The notes below the pieces were generated by a model, which searched no databases, was not told the origin of the DNA, and worked only from the letters and a program-made list of their open reading frames with translations. The translations under genes and the position numbers were made by a program. A DNA stretch of 64,000 nt from Myxocyprinus asiaticus (lineage: Eukaryota; Chordata; Actinopteri; Cypriniformes; Catostomidae): positions 18,374,001 through 18,438,000 of the forward strand of contig NC_059347.1 in the NCBI RefSeq assembly GCF_019703515.2, in the 5' to 3' direction. Shown here in pieces: positions 47,851-58,782 of this stretch (its first letter is position 1; each line of letters begins with the position of its first letter).

Positions 47851-49257
47851 AAGAAAAGAGAGAAGATCGCTGGAGGGTGACAGTGACTGGTAAGACCACA
47901 AAAACACACAAACACACATACATATATACATCCATGGTTAAACAGAACTACGGCATGTTGATATGACAATTAGACCTGTGTCCGGCTCCTCCACCCGGGT
48001 TTCCTGGTTCCCCATGGCTGTGCTACACGCTGCTCCACAGAAGACACACTAATCCAATAGAGCAGAGCTCCGACCTCAGCCAGACACACTGGACAGATCA
48101 CTCACACTCTCAGTTAGTCCTGATTCACTGCTGGCACTTGGAAGACAAGAGACAATGACACAGACGTGTTTGTCCTCTGCTCTTGTCCCCTCAAAAACGC
48201 CAGTCCCTGTTGAACTCAAGTCTTCTTCTCATTAATTTGTTCTGTCTTTCTCTTACTGTCTCTCTCTTGTGAGGCAACAGTTGCAGCAGCAGTGTATTCA
48301 GTGTTGTATTAGTCGTGCCACTGAACTCATCAAAGGAGAGCTACACAGGAGGTGTGGCCTCTGCATCACAGATCTGCTCCTCCTCCTCCAAGCCAGTAAC
48401 TCTGTCCTTTCTCCTGCTTGCATTTTCTCTCTCTTTCTCTTTACCTCTATGTCCACTGTAGTAGTGGGAGAGAGAAGAAAGAGTGCAAAAGACTGATGTA
48501 AAGGAATAGAGGAGAAGGGTTCTGTTCAAGGATGTAACCAAAATGGGAAACCAAATGTAAATATTTAAAGCTGAAATGAGTAATTGCACAAATAATGATT
48601 GTCTTCAAACAGGTTTCTAGAACATTCCCCTATCTTCCATTGGTCAGGAAAAAAACAGACAGTCCCTCCCCAAAGCCTGTTGCTGTTTCAGACTGGTTGG
48701 AATTCTCAAACAAACAGAGCAATGTTTTGATAGGCCATAGTTTCACATGGTTTTTGTGGAAATCAACCTACAAATGGCTTACTTATAGTTCATATTAATC
48801 TGATGTTAAATTGAATCAAATTTCACACTTCAGCTTTAAGAAACTAAACTGATATTTTTTTCTTTGCTGAATTTACTGGAGTTATATAAAGCCTCTCCAC
48901 CCTTGATAAATAAGTTCAGCTCTAATCTGGCTGACTCCAGCAGCTCACTCACCATCACAAACAGAGGCTAAACAAAGCCTGTGTAAACTACAGCTGAGCT
49001 GATCTGTGTCCACCCAGACCTCTCACAGATTCACCTCAATGACCTTACATGAGCAGACTGCTATTACATTTCTTCACTATAGGAATGTTGCAGGTCCAAT
49101 AAGGTAAGCTCTATTGACAGCAGCTGTTGCATACTGTTGATTGCCGCAAACAATAAATTCATCCCTTAGTTTGTAAAAAAATTAAAAATAATAATGTTTA
49201 CAGTAGGCTAATGCCTTGAGGAGAAGTGTGCTATTACTTTTCTATGTGAATGTACAA
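47851..49257. other. non-coding intron
   Basis: Short frames here (for example 48269-48496, 48341-48589) lack domains, and I see no splice-flanked exon. Confidence 0.4.
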
Positions 49258-49490
49258 AAATGAATAGTTCACCCAAAAATGAAATATCTCTCATCATTTA
49301 CTCATCTTTATGCCTTCTCAAAGTATGACTTTCTTTCTGAACACAACTGCGGAACACATACAATTTATCTGATATATCTACAATGCAATTAAATAAAGTC
49401 CAACACTTTCAAGCTCCAAAAGGACCTAAAGCATAAAGATAATCAATACAACTCAAGTGGTTTAATTCATGTCTTCTGGAGCGACACGAT
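49258..49490. mobile_element. Angel-like element fragment (host of SINE copy 3)
   Basis: AATAGTTCACCCAAAAATGA with TCTCTCATCATTTACTCATC; later CAACTCAAGTGGTTTAATTC aligns with the 29467 copy (CGACTCCAGTGGTTTAATCC). Confidence 0.7.
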
Positions 49491-49491
49491 T

Positions 49492-49922
49492 GGCCTGGGT
49501 AGCTCAGTGGTAAAGACGCTGGCTACCACCCCTGGAGTTCGCTAGTTCGAATCCCAGAGCGTGCTGAGTGACTCCAGCCAGGTCTCCTAAGCAACCAAAT
49601 TGGCCCGGTTGCTAGGGAGGGTAGAGTCACATGGGGTAACCTCCTCGTGATCGCTATAATGTGGTTTGTTCTTGGTGGGGTGCGTGGTGAGTTGAGCGGT
49701 GGGTGGCGTGAAGCCTCCACACGTGCTATGTCTCCATGGCAACGCGCTCAAAAAGCCACGTGATAAGATGCGCGGGTTGACAATCTCAGACGTGGGGGCA
49801 ACTGGGATTCGTCCTCTGCCACCCGGACTGAGGCGAATCACTACGTGACCAGGAGGACTTAAAAGCACATTGGGAATTGGGCATTCCAAATTGGGAGAAA
49901 AATAAAAAATAAAATAAAAAAA
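49492..49922 (+). mobile_element. tRNA-derived SINE, copy 3
   Basis: Head GGCCTGGGTAGCTCAGTGGT with a good A box and B box (AGTTCGAATCC), body as in copies 1 and 2, AT-rich tail. The best-preserved Pol III promoter of the three; its target duplication is unclear. Confidence 0.9.
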
Positions 49923-50268
49923 ATAACAATCCTTCATCCTACAATCTAATTGTCGCAATCATGATCTGATCACTGAGCACTGTACACACATCATTCAAGT
50001 TTGCAATGCCATAAAGGTGAGTAAATTAAATCATTATCATTTTGGATAAAATCCCAAAGACTTACATTGTAGGAAGAACCCAAGCCAGGTTTACATTGTC
50101 ATGACAGGAGTTGAAATACTGGATTTAACTTTGCACTGAAAAGGTTAGTAATCGATTTGATCACACTCTCCTCATTAACACTTACACTTAAACGGTTATT
50201 CTTACATTCATCAAGGTGTTTAGAGTTGGCAAGTAGGCACTTCTAATAAAGAGGATGGTTAAGTAAGA

Positions 50269-50392
50269 AATAATGTACGGACAGGCGGTTGTTATTGCAA
50301 AATAAACCTCGACAGGGTGATCAGCAGATGGGTCTTGCAGCAGCCTGAAGGGGTTTATTTTGCAATAACAACTGACTGACTGTAAATTATTG
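50269..50392. mobile_element. Hairpin MITE
   Basis: Exact 21-bp arms at 50288-50308 and 50352-50372 (core TTATTGCAAAATAAACC) with a 43-base loop. Pairing continues outward with mismatches to about 40 bp. Confidence 0.85.
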
Positions 50393-53300
50393 CACTTATT
50401 ACACGGCTACTAATCAAATAAATAAATACATGGACATTAAATACTGATTTGCGTTGATACTGTATTATATAAGAACAAATAGATCGCTGAACAGTTGTAA
50501 TCCATCTTGGGTTTGCGTCGGAGTTTTGGTGGTGTTTATTTAGTATTTAATGACTGACTGCTCAATATGAATCTTATTACAAGCCAAATAAATAAATAAG
50601 TGCATATGAAACATTGATTTGAGTTTGAATACCAGAGGTATTCACTTTCACACATTCAACAAAAATAGTGAAAATACACATAAGAACTGATGTGCGCAAT
50701 TTCTTGTCCTCTGCCTTTTCTCTTGCCTTGTTTAAACTTTTTCCTGGCACCCCAGTGCATCCTGCATGCGCAGCTCTTGACAGCCCAAAGCGTTGATGTC
50801 AGGTTTTCTTGTTTCAAAGGGGGTGTGTCTCGAAAAAATTGAGAACTACTGCTATTACCTCTCATGCTGATGGCGTCATACAGCACAACTGATTTGTTCT
50901 GAGTGCACATGCGACGGTTCTGAGCTCACTCCACAAATTTCATCTTGTGCACAGAATAACTGGTGTGTTGCATTTGATTCAGTTTGGTAATGTGCGCTGA
51001 CCGTGTTTCATTTACAGAGCTCTAAATTAATTTTTTTTGGCCACTACAAGTTACTATACAAATCGAAAACAACCCTATGACACCAGGTTTTTGTGGAGAG
51101 AATTGGAGATGACAGCATTTTTACCATATTTGGAATTAACATGCACTCCTTCAAAGGCTATTGTAAATGCGACTTTACACAGAAAGTTCCTGCAAATTTG
51201 AATCAGATCCCATAGCAATGCCATGTACAAGTTAAGAAATTATCAGAAATATTACTTGTATAATAATAATCTAGTTGTTATTAGTTATTATAAAAGGCCT
51301 ACAATTGTTATATATTTCGTTAATTTATTAATGTAGAAATAATAACTATTATTAAGATTATTATTATTATTCAGTATTAAGTTACAATGATATAATTTTC
51401 AAGTTGACTGAGTTTAAAAAAATAATGAGAGAAAAGTGGGACCCATCGCAAAGTGCACAGTCTGATAAATCCTTGACTGAATGAACTCACTGAATCAGGG
51501 TTGTTCATATTAAATTCTGCAATGCATTTTTGTTTTTAAATACATTTTAAATTAAAATGTTACTAATATAAATATCATAAATAATAAACTATATAAAAAA
51601 ATATATAAATAATATAACATGCTGGAACTGAATTCTGTAGGAAACACTGATCAGAACAAAGAATAAAGCCATGAGAGGCACAATGATTTCAACCCCCTGT
51701 CATACAAATGTATGAGAGACATGTCAGCACCAGCATTAATCTTTAAAGGCAATCCATATGGTTAGCAATCTGGATTAATGAAGCAATCAGGGAAAACCAT
51801 GAGGTAATACATTCTGATTAAATCTGGGAAATCTATATAACACAGAGAGAGTTAAAAAAATAATAATAATAATTTGCTTTTGCAAAGGGCTGTTAGGATT
51901 GTGAATATGACATGTAATTAGGGGCCTCTCTAGTATCAGTCGAGTGTTGTACTGTTGCTATAATCAGTGTTACAGTAGTCCCCAAATAAATGCTTATAAA
52001 AAATATAAAAATATCAGTCCTGTGCTATAAGTCAAATCATTTGAAGACAGTTTGCATCAGATTTTATATTTGAATCTACAGTATGTAAATGAGAATTAAG
52101 AGCTATGGCAAAAGAGAAGTACTTTTGTGGTGCTTTTCATCTTTTGTGAAGATTGACAGCCCTTGTCCCCGCCGGCCAGGACATTCTCCTTTGTCCTCTA
52201 CAGATGCATGAAAGTCATAAAGGTTTGGATGAGGGTGTAAATGATGACCGAATTTTCATTTTGGGATACAATATTGCTTAAAATCTTTACAATTTTATTT
52301 TACAAGATTATTCTCCAATACATAAAAAAAACCTCGATAACATCAACCTATAGCCCATCTAGGGAGAGATTAACACAGCAGCTTTGCCTAATGAACCATC
52401 AGTTTCATTTCAATAAGCAACTCCAGCTAAATAATCTGTCAGGCTAAACTCCTGTAATATGATGGTGTGGAATAGGGTGACAATGTACTATTCACATATA
52501 TGCTGAATCGCCAACAATGAGTCATACTCTATATATGTATCACAGTGACATAAGCGGCAGTTTTATGGTAACTGTCACAGCATCACTGAGTTTTGTGAAG
52601 TGTCATGGAATGGAAACTGAATAAATGGGAGTGTGAATTAATGAATGGGGAGACAGAAATAACCGAAGGGAACGTGTACTTGAGCACAATGGGCAGGTTC
52701 TCCACTAAAGCTGACGCTACAGTACCGGCACATGTTATTTATAGAGAAGAGACCATGTCCCTCTCACCTGACTTCACTTTAGAGCCCTAACAGCAAAGGA
52801 AGGCTTATTTTAAATATTGATGAGGCCCTGCTATTGCTGGTTTTAACTTTTTAACTGACAGTGTTCCCTGGTGAAGTGAACTGTGAGGCAGTGGTTTATA
52901 AGCCTTTAATAAGTGTATTTCTGTATAATTTAAGTAGTTCAAGGGCGTGTTATTTTCATTCCTACATCAGCATGGGCTTTTCACTATACAGACCCAGAAT
53001 GCAATCAAACTGAAAGTTTTTAATTTCTATAGGGCTTTAGGAACGATCTAAAAAAGACTTTACGAAAAATGCTTGGTTGTCTGGGAGCTTGAGATTTCAA
53101 TTCAGGCAATGATCCCATGAGAGAAAACATGACAATATTACAACATCAGTATGAAAGGTGACATGCTGCCACCATACCAAACACTCACCAAACAGGTGTA
53201 ATATTAGCATAATATAGCCTGAGAGCAAGTCTTCTGGCACAAGACAAAGTCATTTGTTGATGAAAATTGCATAACTATTCAGTGACGAGTCACATTTGCT

Positions 53301-53772
53301 GTCCCTCACCAGATTAATGCAAATTTATGACAGTACAGAAGTAGACACTGTAAAATTCTTATAAATATGTCCTTTAAAGGGAAAATAGGTCTTGAATTTG
53401 ATGTGGCAAAGCAGTCACATCAAATCATCTATTAAAATCTCTAGTATGTGTAATGTTGTAATTATCACAACCATTGAACATGAACTCCTTCGCCTACTGA
53501 TAAAACAGACAGAAAATGAAGTACAAAGACTTCTGTTACACCCTGACACTGGTATTTAGCCATGATGCCAAACCAGAGGTCATGCAACCATGCGGCATTC
53601 CTGTTCGTTGATATATTCCAGCTTCTCATGCTGTTGAATTACACACAACACAAATACATTTTGCATTAGCATGCCTGCACATTGGCCCTAATGAAAATCA
53701 GACTTTCTTTCTTGCTTAAAAAAAACCGCTTAAAGACACAACTCTTTCATGAACACCTGACCCACATCTGTT
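50393..53772. other. non-coding intron
   Basis: 52180-52268 resembles an Angel-like right end (GGTGTAAATGATGACCGAAT). Otherwise AT-rich with no recognised feature. Confidence 0.45.
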
Positions 53773-54005
53773 AAGGGGATAGTTGACCCAAAAATGATAT
53801 TTACTTGCAATCATGTTGTTCCGAACTTATATTTTCTTTCTTCCAAAAGGAGATGTTAGGAAAGCCTCAGTCACCTTTCATTTCCAATGCATCTTTTGTC
53901 CATCCAATAATATTCTGCCTAACATCTCCTTCTGTTTTATGTGTAAGAAAGAAAGTCAAACAGGTTTGGAACAGCAGGAGGTGAGTAAATGATGCCAGAA
54001 TTTTA
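53773..54005. mobile_element. Angel-like short inverted-repeat element
   Basis: Left AGGGGATAGTTGACCCAAAA; right GTGAGTAAATGATGCCAGAA; an internal inverted pair AGGAGATGTTAGG / CCTAACATCTCCT at about 53850 and 53920. Ends about 290 bp downstream of specc1 exon 2. Confidence 0.78.
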
Positions 54006-54298
54006 GACAATTAACAGCTGCACTAAAGACAAACTCAACACAGGACTGAAAATGAAATGACTGAAAGTGGTCTTGTACATTGAAGCATGGTCTCCTGTGG
54101 CCTTCTAGTGGTGACCAGCTGCATTCACAAGTGCTCAGTAGAGTTGGTATTGTGACACATTAAAGTTATGTGAAAACACTGATGTTGCAATGTCTTTTCT
54201 GTATGTATTGTTAAGTATGTAGAGTTCTTAGTGATACAGTATTGTGCCAAGTTACCATGACACTTCACATAAAACCCAGCAGAGCTGCCGTGTCTTAC

Positions 54299-54434
54299 CT
54301 GAAGCACTACGTGGTCTGTTGTCCGTTAGCTCAGAGATGGCGCCTGTGGTGATGGTTTTCTTTATGCGGGAGGCTGCAGCCACTGACCCCAGAATAGGTT
54401 TAGCTAGAGCATCATCACTGCTCGCCCTCTTCAT
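54299..54434 (-). CDS. specc1: specc1 coding exon 2
   Basis: Seen: 136 bases between a TGTGTGTAG acceptor (exon begins at 54434) and a TCAG|GTAAGA donor (exon ends at 54299). It encodes MKRASSDDALAKPILGSVAAASRIKKTITTGAISELTDNRPRSAS plus the first base of a Gly codon, so the exon starts in phase 0 and ends in phase 1. The blocks KRASS, IKKT and TGAISELT match the N-terminal region of human SPECC1 (LKRASSEDTLNK, RLKKTATAGAISELTESR), which is not a feature of the paralogue SPECC1L. This exon therefore settles the paralogue call. The Gly codon is completed by the first two bases of the 14050 exon. It lies 2.6 kb downstream of exon 1 and about 40.2 kb upstream of exon 3. The ATG at its start is an ordinary internal Met, not needed as an initiator. 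Confidence 0.9.
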
Positions 54435-55012
54435 CTACACACAGCAACATTGATACACCATTACTGACAGTTAAACAGCTAAACAGAACTCAGTTATAGG
54501 TACTATAATCAGCATTGCTAGACAATTATTGGTGCATATGGTAGTAATAAACAAAATAACACATACTGTAGCATGGGGAATAGAATACAGGTTTTATGAT
54601 AGAAAGAGAAAACAGGTTCAGCTTTTAATAATAATAATAATGATAATAATACAAAATATATTTTGTTCTATAACGCAAAGATAACGCAAGGTCGTTTTAC
54701 TATGCAAGACAAAATGTTGGAACCTGATACATGCATGACAAGGGGGGGAAATGATTGATTGGTTTGGCATATATTCAGGTCAAGGTAATCATGACATACT
54801 GACAGACTGAACTCGTTTAATTTCTCAAACTGCATTGGCTCTATCCACATATTTTCCAGCACTACCTCAAATTCATTCCCACTCTCTCCCATTTCTTCCC
54901 CTCATCCTGTGTCAGCACTGTCTTTCATTCAGTGTCATATTCGCTCTCTCCTTGCTTTTCTATCATAAATTCAATATGTTTGTGGTTTGTTACAGTACAA
55001 TTGACCGTCACT

Positions 55013-55872
55013 TGTGGCGGAATGCCCCGCCCCTCCCTCTCGTCATTGTCACCCTGCCTCTGACTGCTGTCCTTCAGCCAGGCTAATGACGGGAGTGGGC
55101 AGGAGAGAGAAGAGGGTTGGAACGAGGCACACCTGATGTGTGTTTGGCCTTGTCACCACTGCCAAATAAACAGAGCGCACCTCTTCTCGGGGAACCGGCT
55201 TCTATTCTCCATGTGTGCACACACTGGCATTCTCACACGCCCAGGACCAGAGTGGGGAGGGTTCAGCTGAACCAGATGCGTCGCCGGGGAGGACAGCACA
55301 TGTTGCAGCTGACGGGCTAGAGGGCGGGCCATCTTTCCCTCTCACCTGCTGCGAGCTTGGGAAGACAGGCCACCAAGGACGCCACCCACATGCCACGGAC
55401 CCAGGAGGGGAGTGCGTGCAGCCATTGGACCCAGCTCAAGCCTGGGCCATTCCTAGGACACATCCCTGACCTTCATGGAGCCAGATTCCCCTTTGTTCTG
55501 AACACCATTTCCCCTGGACACTATTTTCCCCATTTATGAACATTTTATGTTTATTATTATTTCTAATAAATGCCTCTGGGGTCAGTGGTGGCTCAGCAGT
55601 TAAGGCTCTGGGTTACCGACCAGAAGGTCGGGGGTTCAAGCCCCAGCACTGCCAAGATGCCACTGTTGGGCCCTTAACCCTATCTGTTCCAGGGGCGCCG
55701 TATCATGGCTGACCCTGCGCTCTGACCCCAGCTTTGCTGGGATATGCGGGGAAAAATTTATGTTTTCACTGTATATGTGCAAATGTATAATGTGTGACAA
55801 AAATAAAGGTTTCTTCTTCTCCGAGGCTTGACGCCACACCCACTGTATCTGTCTCTTGCTCACCCTGCCACA
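55013..55872 (+). mobile_element. Solo LTR interrupted by a SINE
   Basis: Starts TGTGGCGG and ends CCTGCCACA (TG..CA), flanked by cact (55009-55012, 55873-55876). GC-rich body with AATAAA at 55564-55569. A SINE occupies about 55579-55828. No gag/pol. The long plus frames here are non-coding LTR. Confidence 0.78.
55579..55828 (+). mobile_element. tRNA-derived SINE of a second family
   Basis: Head GTGGTGGCTCAGCAGTTAAG with B box GGGTTCAAGCCCC, then CTGACCCTGCGCTCTGACCC and the tail AATAAAGGTTTCTTCTTCT. This family is common in cyprinids and catfishes by recall. Distinct from the 15526/25231/49492 family. Confidence 0.9.
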
Positions 55873-56156
55873 CACTCCTTTTCTCCTATGAACCCAAATC
55901 CAGTTCTCTTTTAACACCTCTACCTTCAACTCTTTTACTATGAGCAATTGTTGCTCTCCTGAATGGGGAACACAGGACAAATTCTTGCACTATCTGCTTT
56001 ATTTAAAAAATACATTTGTCTGCCTACATATATATATATATATGAATCAGACAGACATCATTGGCTGTTAAATTTCATTTTTCAGCAATTGCACTGTAAA
56101 AAGTGGTAACCTCCTATTGTTATTTCTACCCTTAAAATCAATTTTCAGGTTGATTC

Positions 56157-56603
56157 TGTCAGGTTTCTGAACAGAACCTAAACGCAGACAGTGGTAAACC
56201 AAAATGTCTTTATTAATAAAGTAAAATACAAAAACACACTGGGCTCAGAAAAATAAAACAGAAAACAGCCAAATAGGGCTGGAAACAAAAGACCCATGAT
56301 ATGGCAAAACCAAACTAAGCAGACAAACAAAAGAAAACTGAATGCATGGGAACTGACACCCAGCAGAATAATAAAAACCAGTGAAAACCGACCAACAAGC
56401 AGCAGAGAACTGAGAAAACTAAGGAAATATAAAGGGGAGAAATCAAAAGGGGAAACGAGAAGGGCAGGTGGAGCAAATGAACAAATAATCAGGGAAACGA
56501 GGGGGGCGGGGCCATAGAATGAGACAAGGAACAGAAACAAACAGGGAAAAGAAACACATGGAAAACACAACAGAAAGTCTATAAGATTGTCAGGATCCTG
56601 ACA
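56157..56603 (-). mobile_element. Solo LTR
   Basis: Starts TGTCAGGTTTCTG and ends GTCAGGATCCTGACA, with a perfect 5-bp target duplication gattc at 56152-56156 and 56604-56608. An AATAAA on the minus strand near 56210 suggests minus orientation. The 130-codon minus frame inside is hydrophobic only because of its base composition. Confidence 0.9.
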
Positions 56604-56657
56604 GATTCAGTGATGTTAAATAATATTTTAGACTTAATTAAACCAGTTCATTTAGAT

Positions 56658-57009
56658 CAGGGTTGGGGAACGTTGGGCCTCACGGCTGTATAAGGCCTGT
56701 GAGACCATTTTACCCGGCTCGTGAGGCCATTTGAGAAATAATTTGAAAAGCAAAAAAAAAAAAAAAACGACCTTTATTCAATTAACTGTAAAAAAAAATG
56801 TAATAAAATAAAAATAAATAAAAGTGTTTAAAAATAATTGTAAACAACAACAACGCAAAATATTGTATAATAGTCAGACCTTTTAGTGTTTTTATCTTGC
56901 GTATGTTAATTTCAACCCACAATCAGAAATTGCAAGCAACTGAATGGCCCATAAATTATTTCGTAAATACTCTAATGGCCCTCTGTGGAAAAAAGGTTCC
57001 CCACCAGTG
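56658..57009. mobile_element. Short hAT-like element beside specc1 exon 1
   Basis: Ends CAGGGTTGGGGAACGTTGGG and AAGGTTCCCCACCAGTG are inverted, with a perfect target duplication atttagat at 56650-56657 and 57010-57017. 352 bp; ends about 60 bases from the exon 1 donor. Confidence 0.95.
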
Positions 57010-57071
57010 ATTTAGATTTTTCCACATGAAACACATTATTTAGGTAAACATTTTTTTTCAGTGTGGCTCAC

Positions 57072-57263
57072 CTTACTGAGTCGCAGGTCTGAAGCTATAG
57101 TGCTGGACGATCTGGAGGTCTTCATTCCAGTGTTGCTGGAGAAAGAGCTGTGAGAGATGTTGGTTGACAGCTTTGCCCGCTCTGGGGCTCCCATTCTGGG
57201 CAGTGCTGCCTTTGCGGTGCCCCCTTTCAGCATGGTTTTCACAGTTCTCGACTCTTGCTATTC
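57072..57263 (-). CDS. specc1: specc1 first coding exon (cytospin-B N-terminus)
   Basis: Seen: reading leftward, a pyrimidine-rich tract and a GACAG acceptor precede this exon, giving a likely upstream boundary near 57263. An in-frame TAG lies about 30 bases before ATG 57233. That ATG has A at -3 (ACCATGC) and opens 54 codons ending SDLRLSK, followed by a good donor (AAG|GTGAGC at 57072/57071). Coding part is 57233-57072, ending in phase 0. The stretch MKTSRSSSTIASDLRLSK aligns with MKSSKSSTSLAFESRLSR near the start of human SPECC1. Known: cytospins are coiled-coil, CH-domain proteins linked to actin and microtubules. The head is basic and Ser/Thr-rich, with no signal peptide or membrane segment. 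Inference: the segment from 57263 to 57234 is 5' UTR. A more distal ATG exon used by other isoforms cannot be excluded, and no promoter was identified to the right. Confidence 0.82.
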
Positions 57264-57315
57264 TGTCAGTGGACAAAACAACAAGAGGAAGCAGAGGGTC
57301 AAAGTTAGAAGTTCA

Positions 57316-58011
57316 GGGCCCATATTCACAAAAAAGTAGATCCTAACGCTGAAATTTAAGAGCAACTCTTAAAAATTAAAGTGTGTCACTCCTAATTTTA
57401 GGACTCATAACTATTTTCATCTAAGAGTAATTCATGAAGCATTTTAACGTTAAAAGTAGCTTCTAAACCTACAACAGCTTAGAAGACCTCCTGAGGATTT
57501 CTAAACCCCTAAGAATGAAATTATCAGAAATATGCCTGATGTCATCAATCCACATTAAAAACAATATATTAGAATATTATTATGACAAACCTTTTAAAAA
57601 GGTATTGCCTGAATCGCAATTGAGTTGGTGTATTTTAAAAATATAACATTATAATATTATAAACATTGTAATATTGACATCTATCTATCTATCTATCCAT
57701 CTACCTACCTATCATTATATTTGTTAAATATATACCGTTATCTGTCCATGAGGACTTTGCTGACAAAAAGAGTTTCTCAAATGGAGTTTCCCTGTCTACC
57801 AATCACTTTGGGCGATTTAAAAGAGTGTGCTAATAAAATGAGACATCATCCACAGCAATGAGGTTAACTCTGCCTTACTCTTACATTACGATTTCCTTAG
57901 TAAAACTTGCTCTTAGCAGTTTTGCGAATAGTTTTTAAGCAAAAAGTCTTAGCTAGGAACTCTTTGGAGAACTCCTAGTGGTAAGATAAAAATCTTTGTG
58001 AATACGGGCCC
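57316..58011. mobile_element. TIR DNA transposon, non-autonomous
   Basis: Ends GGGCCCATATTCACAAAAAA and TCTTTGTGAATACGGGCCC are inverted over 19 or more bases. No clear target duplication; superfamily uncertain (Harbinger-like style). A (TCTA)n run lies at 57680-57712. Confidence 0.85.
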
Positions 58012-58425
58012 AGATCAGCACAGGAAATAGTTAAATCCCAATGGGATGGCAAAAGAAATGCTTGTTAAACATCAGAAGTGTGCCTCAAGAAAAACAAAAC
58101 AAAGATACATAGTAAGGCAGTACCCAACAGTTTCATTGCAACTAGGCAAAACTCTAGTTATTTCTGCACAATTAAAGCCCTTAATTTACAAAGTTGTCCA
58201 AACCCCAAGTCCCAAACATGTTTGTTTAATAAATATTTTTTTCAAACTTGCTAATAATGGGTTAAGCTAACAATATATCTCTTATTGCTAGAGGTCTGCT
58301 ACCAGACCTAAGATAGACGAGACACAACATACTGTTAGGTTCTTTTTCATGTAGAAAATCTCAAGTCGGTTCGGGTTTGTAATTAATGAAAAATAATTTA
58401 TTACAAATATTTTTTAAGTAATGTT

Positions 58426-58452
58426 CACACACACACACACACACACACACAC
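58426..58452 (+). repeat. (CA)n microsatellite
   Basis: About 13 CA units. Confidence 0.95.
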
Positions 58453-58532
58453 TACATGTTGGTGCAGCTATCATTATGAGGACTCTCCATAGACATAATG
58501 ATTTTTATACTGTACGAACTACAGATTCTATC

Positions 58533-58560
58533 CCCTAACCCTAACCCTAAACCTAACCCT
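58533..58560 (+). repeat. Short telomere-like CCCTAA stretch
   Basis: CCCTAACCCTAACCCTAAAC then CTAACCCT, about four units with one variant. It sits inside a dispersed fish repeat (TGTCCTCATAAACCACATTT near 58646), so it is probably part of that repeat. Confidence 0.85.
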
Positions 58561-58731
58561 CACAAAAAACTTTCTGCATTTTTACATTTTCAATAAAACA
58601 TTGTTTAGTATATAAGCGATTTGAATTATGGGGACACTAGAAATGTCCTCATAAACCACATTTATAGCATAATACCCTTGTCATTACCAGTTTGTAACCT
58701 AAAAAAAGTCCTCGTAAACCACCCAAACCTG

Positions 58732-58733
<2 letters not shown>

Positions 58734-58781
<48 letters not shown>
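58734..58781 (+). repeat. (CA)n microsatellite
   Basis: About 23 CA units. Confidence 0.96.

Positions 58782-58782
<1 letters not shown>

Larger units (their letters stand above)
14051..54298 (-). other. specc1: specc1 intron 2 (about 40.2 kb, transposon-filled)
   Basis: Defined by donor GTAAGA at 54298 and acceptor TCCAG at 14051, joined in matching phase (one base plus two bases of a Gly codon). Most of its recognisable content is mobile DNA, listed separately. I found no further exon-like reading frame inside it with specc1 similarity. Short ORFs in it are in AT-rich, repeat or antisense contexts. Confidence 0.85.
54435..57071 (-). other. specc1: specc1 intron 1 (2.6 kb)
   Basis: Bounded by donor GTGAGC at 57071 and acceptor TGTGTGTAG ending at 54435; both flanking exons are in phase 0. 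It contains two solo LTRs (one interrupted by a SINE) and a short hAT element. 54435-55012 is unique-looking intron with an ATA/ATG-rich microsatellite near 54627-54660 and nothing else recognisable. Confidence 0.85.

Noticed and set aside
49492..49565. tRNA gene
   Set aside because: A and B boxes are present but the cloverleaf does not close and the sequence continues into a SINE body; the same holds for 15930-15992, 25231-25300 and 55579-55650.
55215..55539. GC-rich plus frames that look coding
   Set aside because: Inside the solo LTR at 55013-55872; no conserved motif and no continuation.
56178..56570. 130-codon minus-strand hydrophobic frame
   Set aside because: Lies entirely within a solo LTR with defined ends and target duplication; composition artefact.
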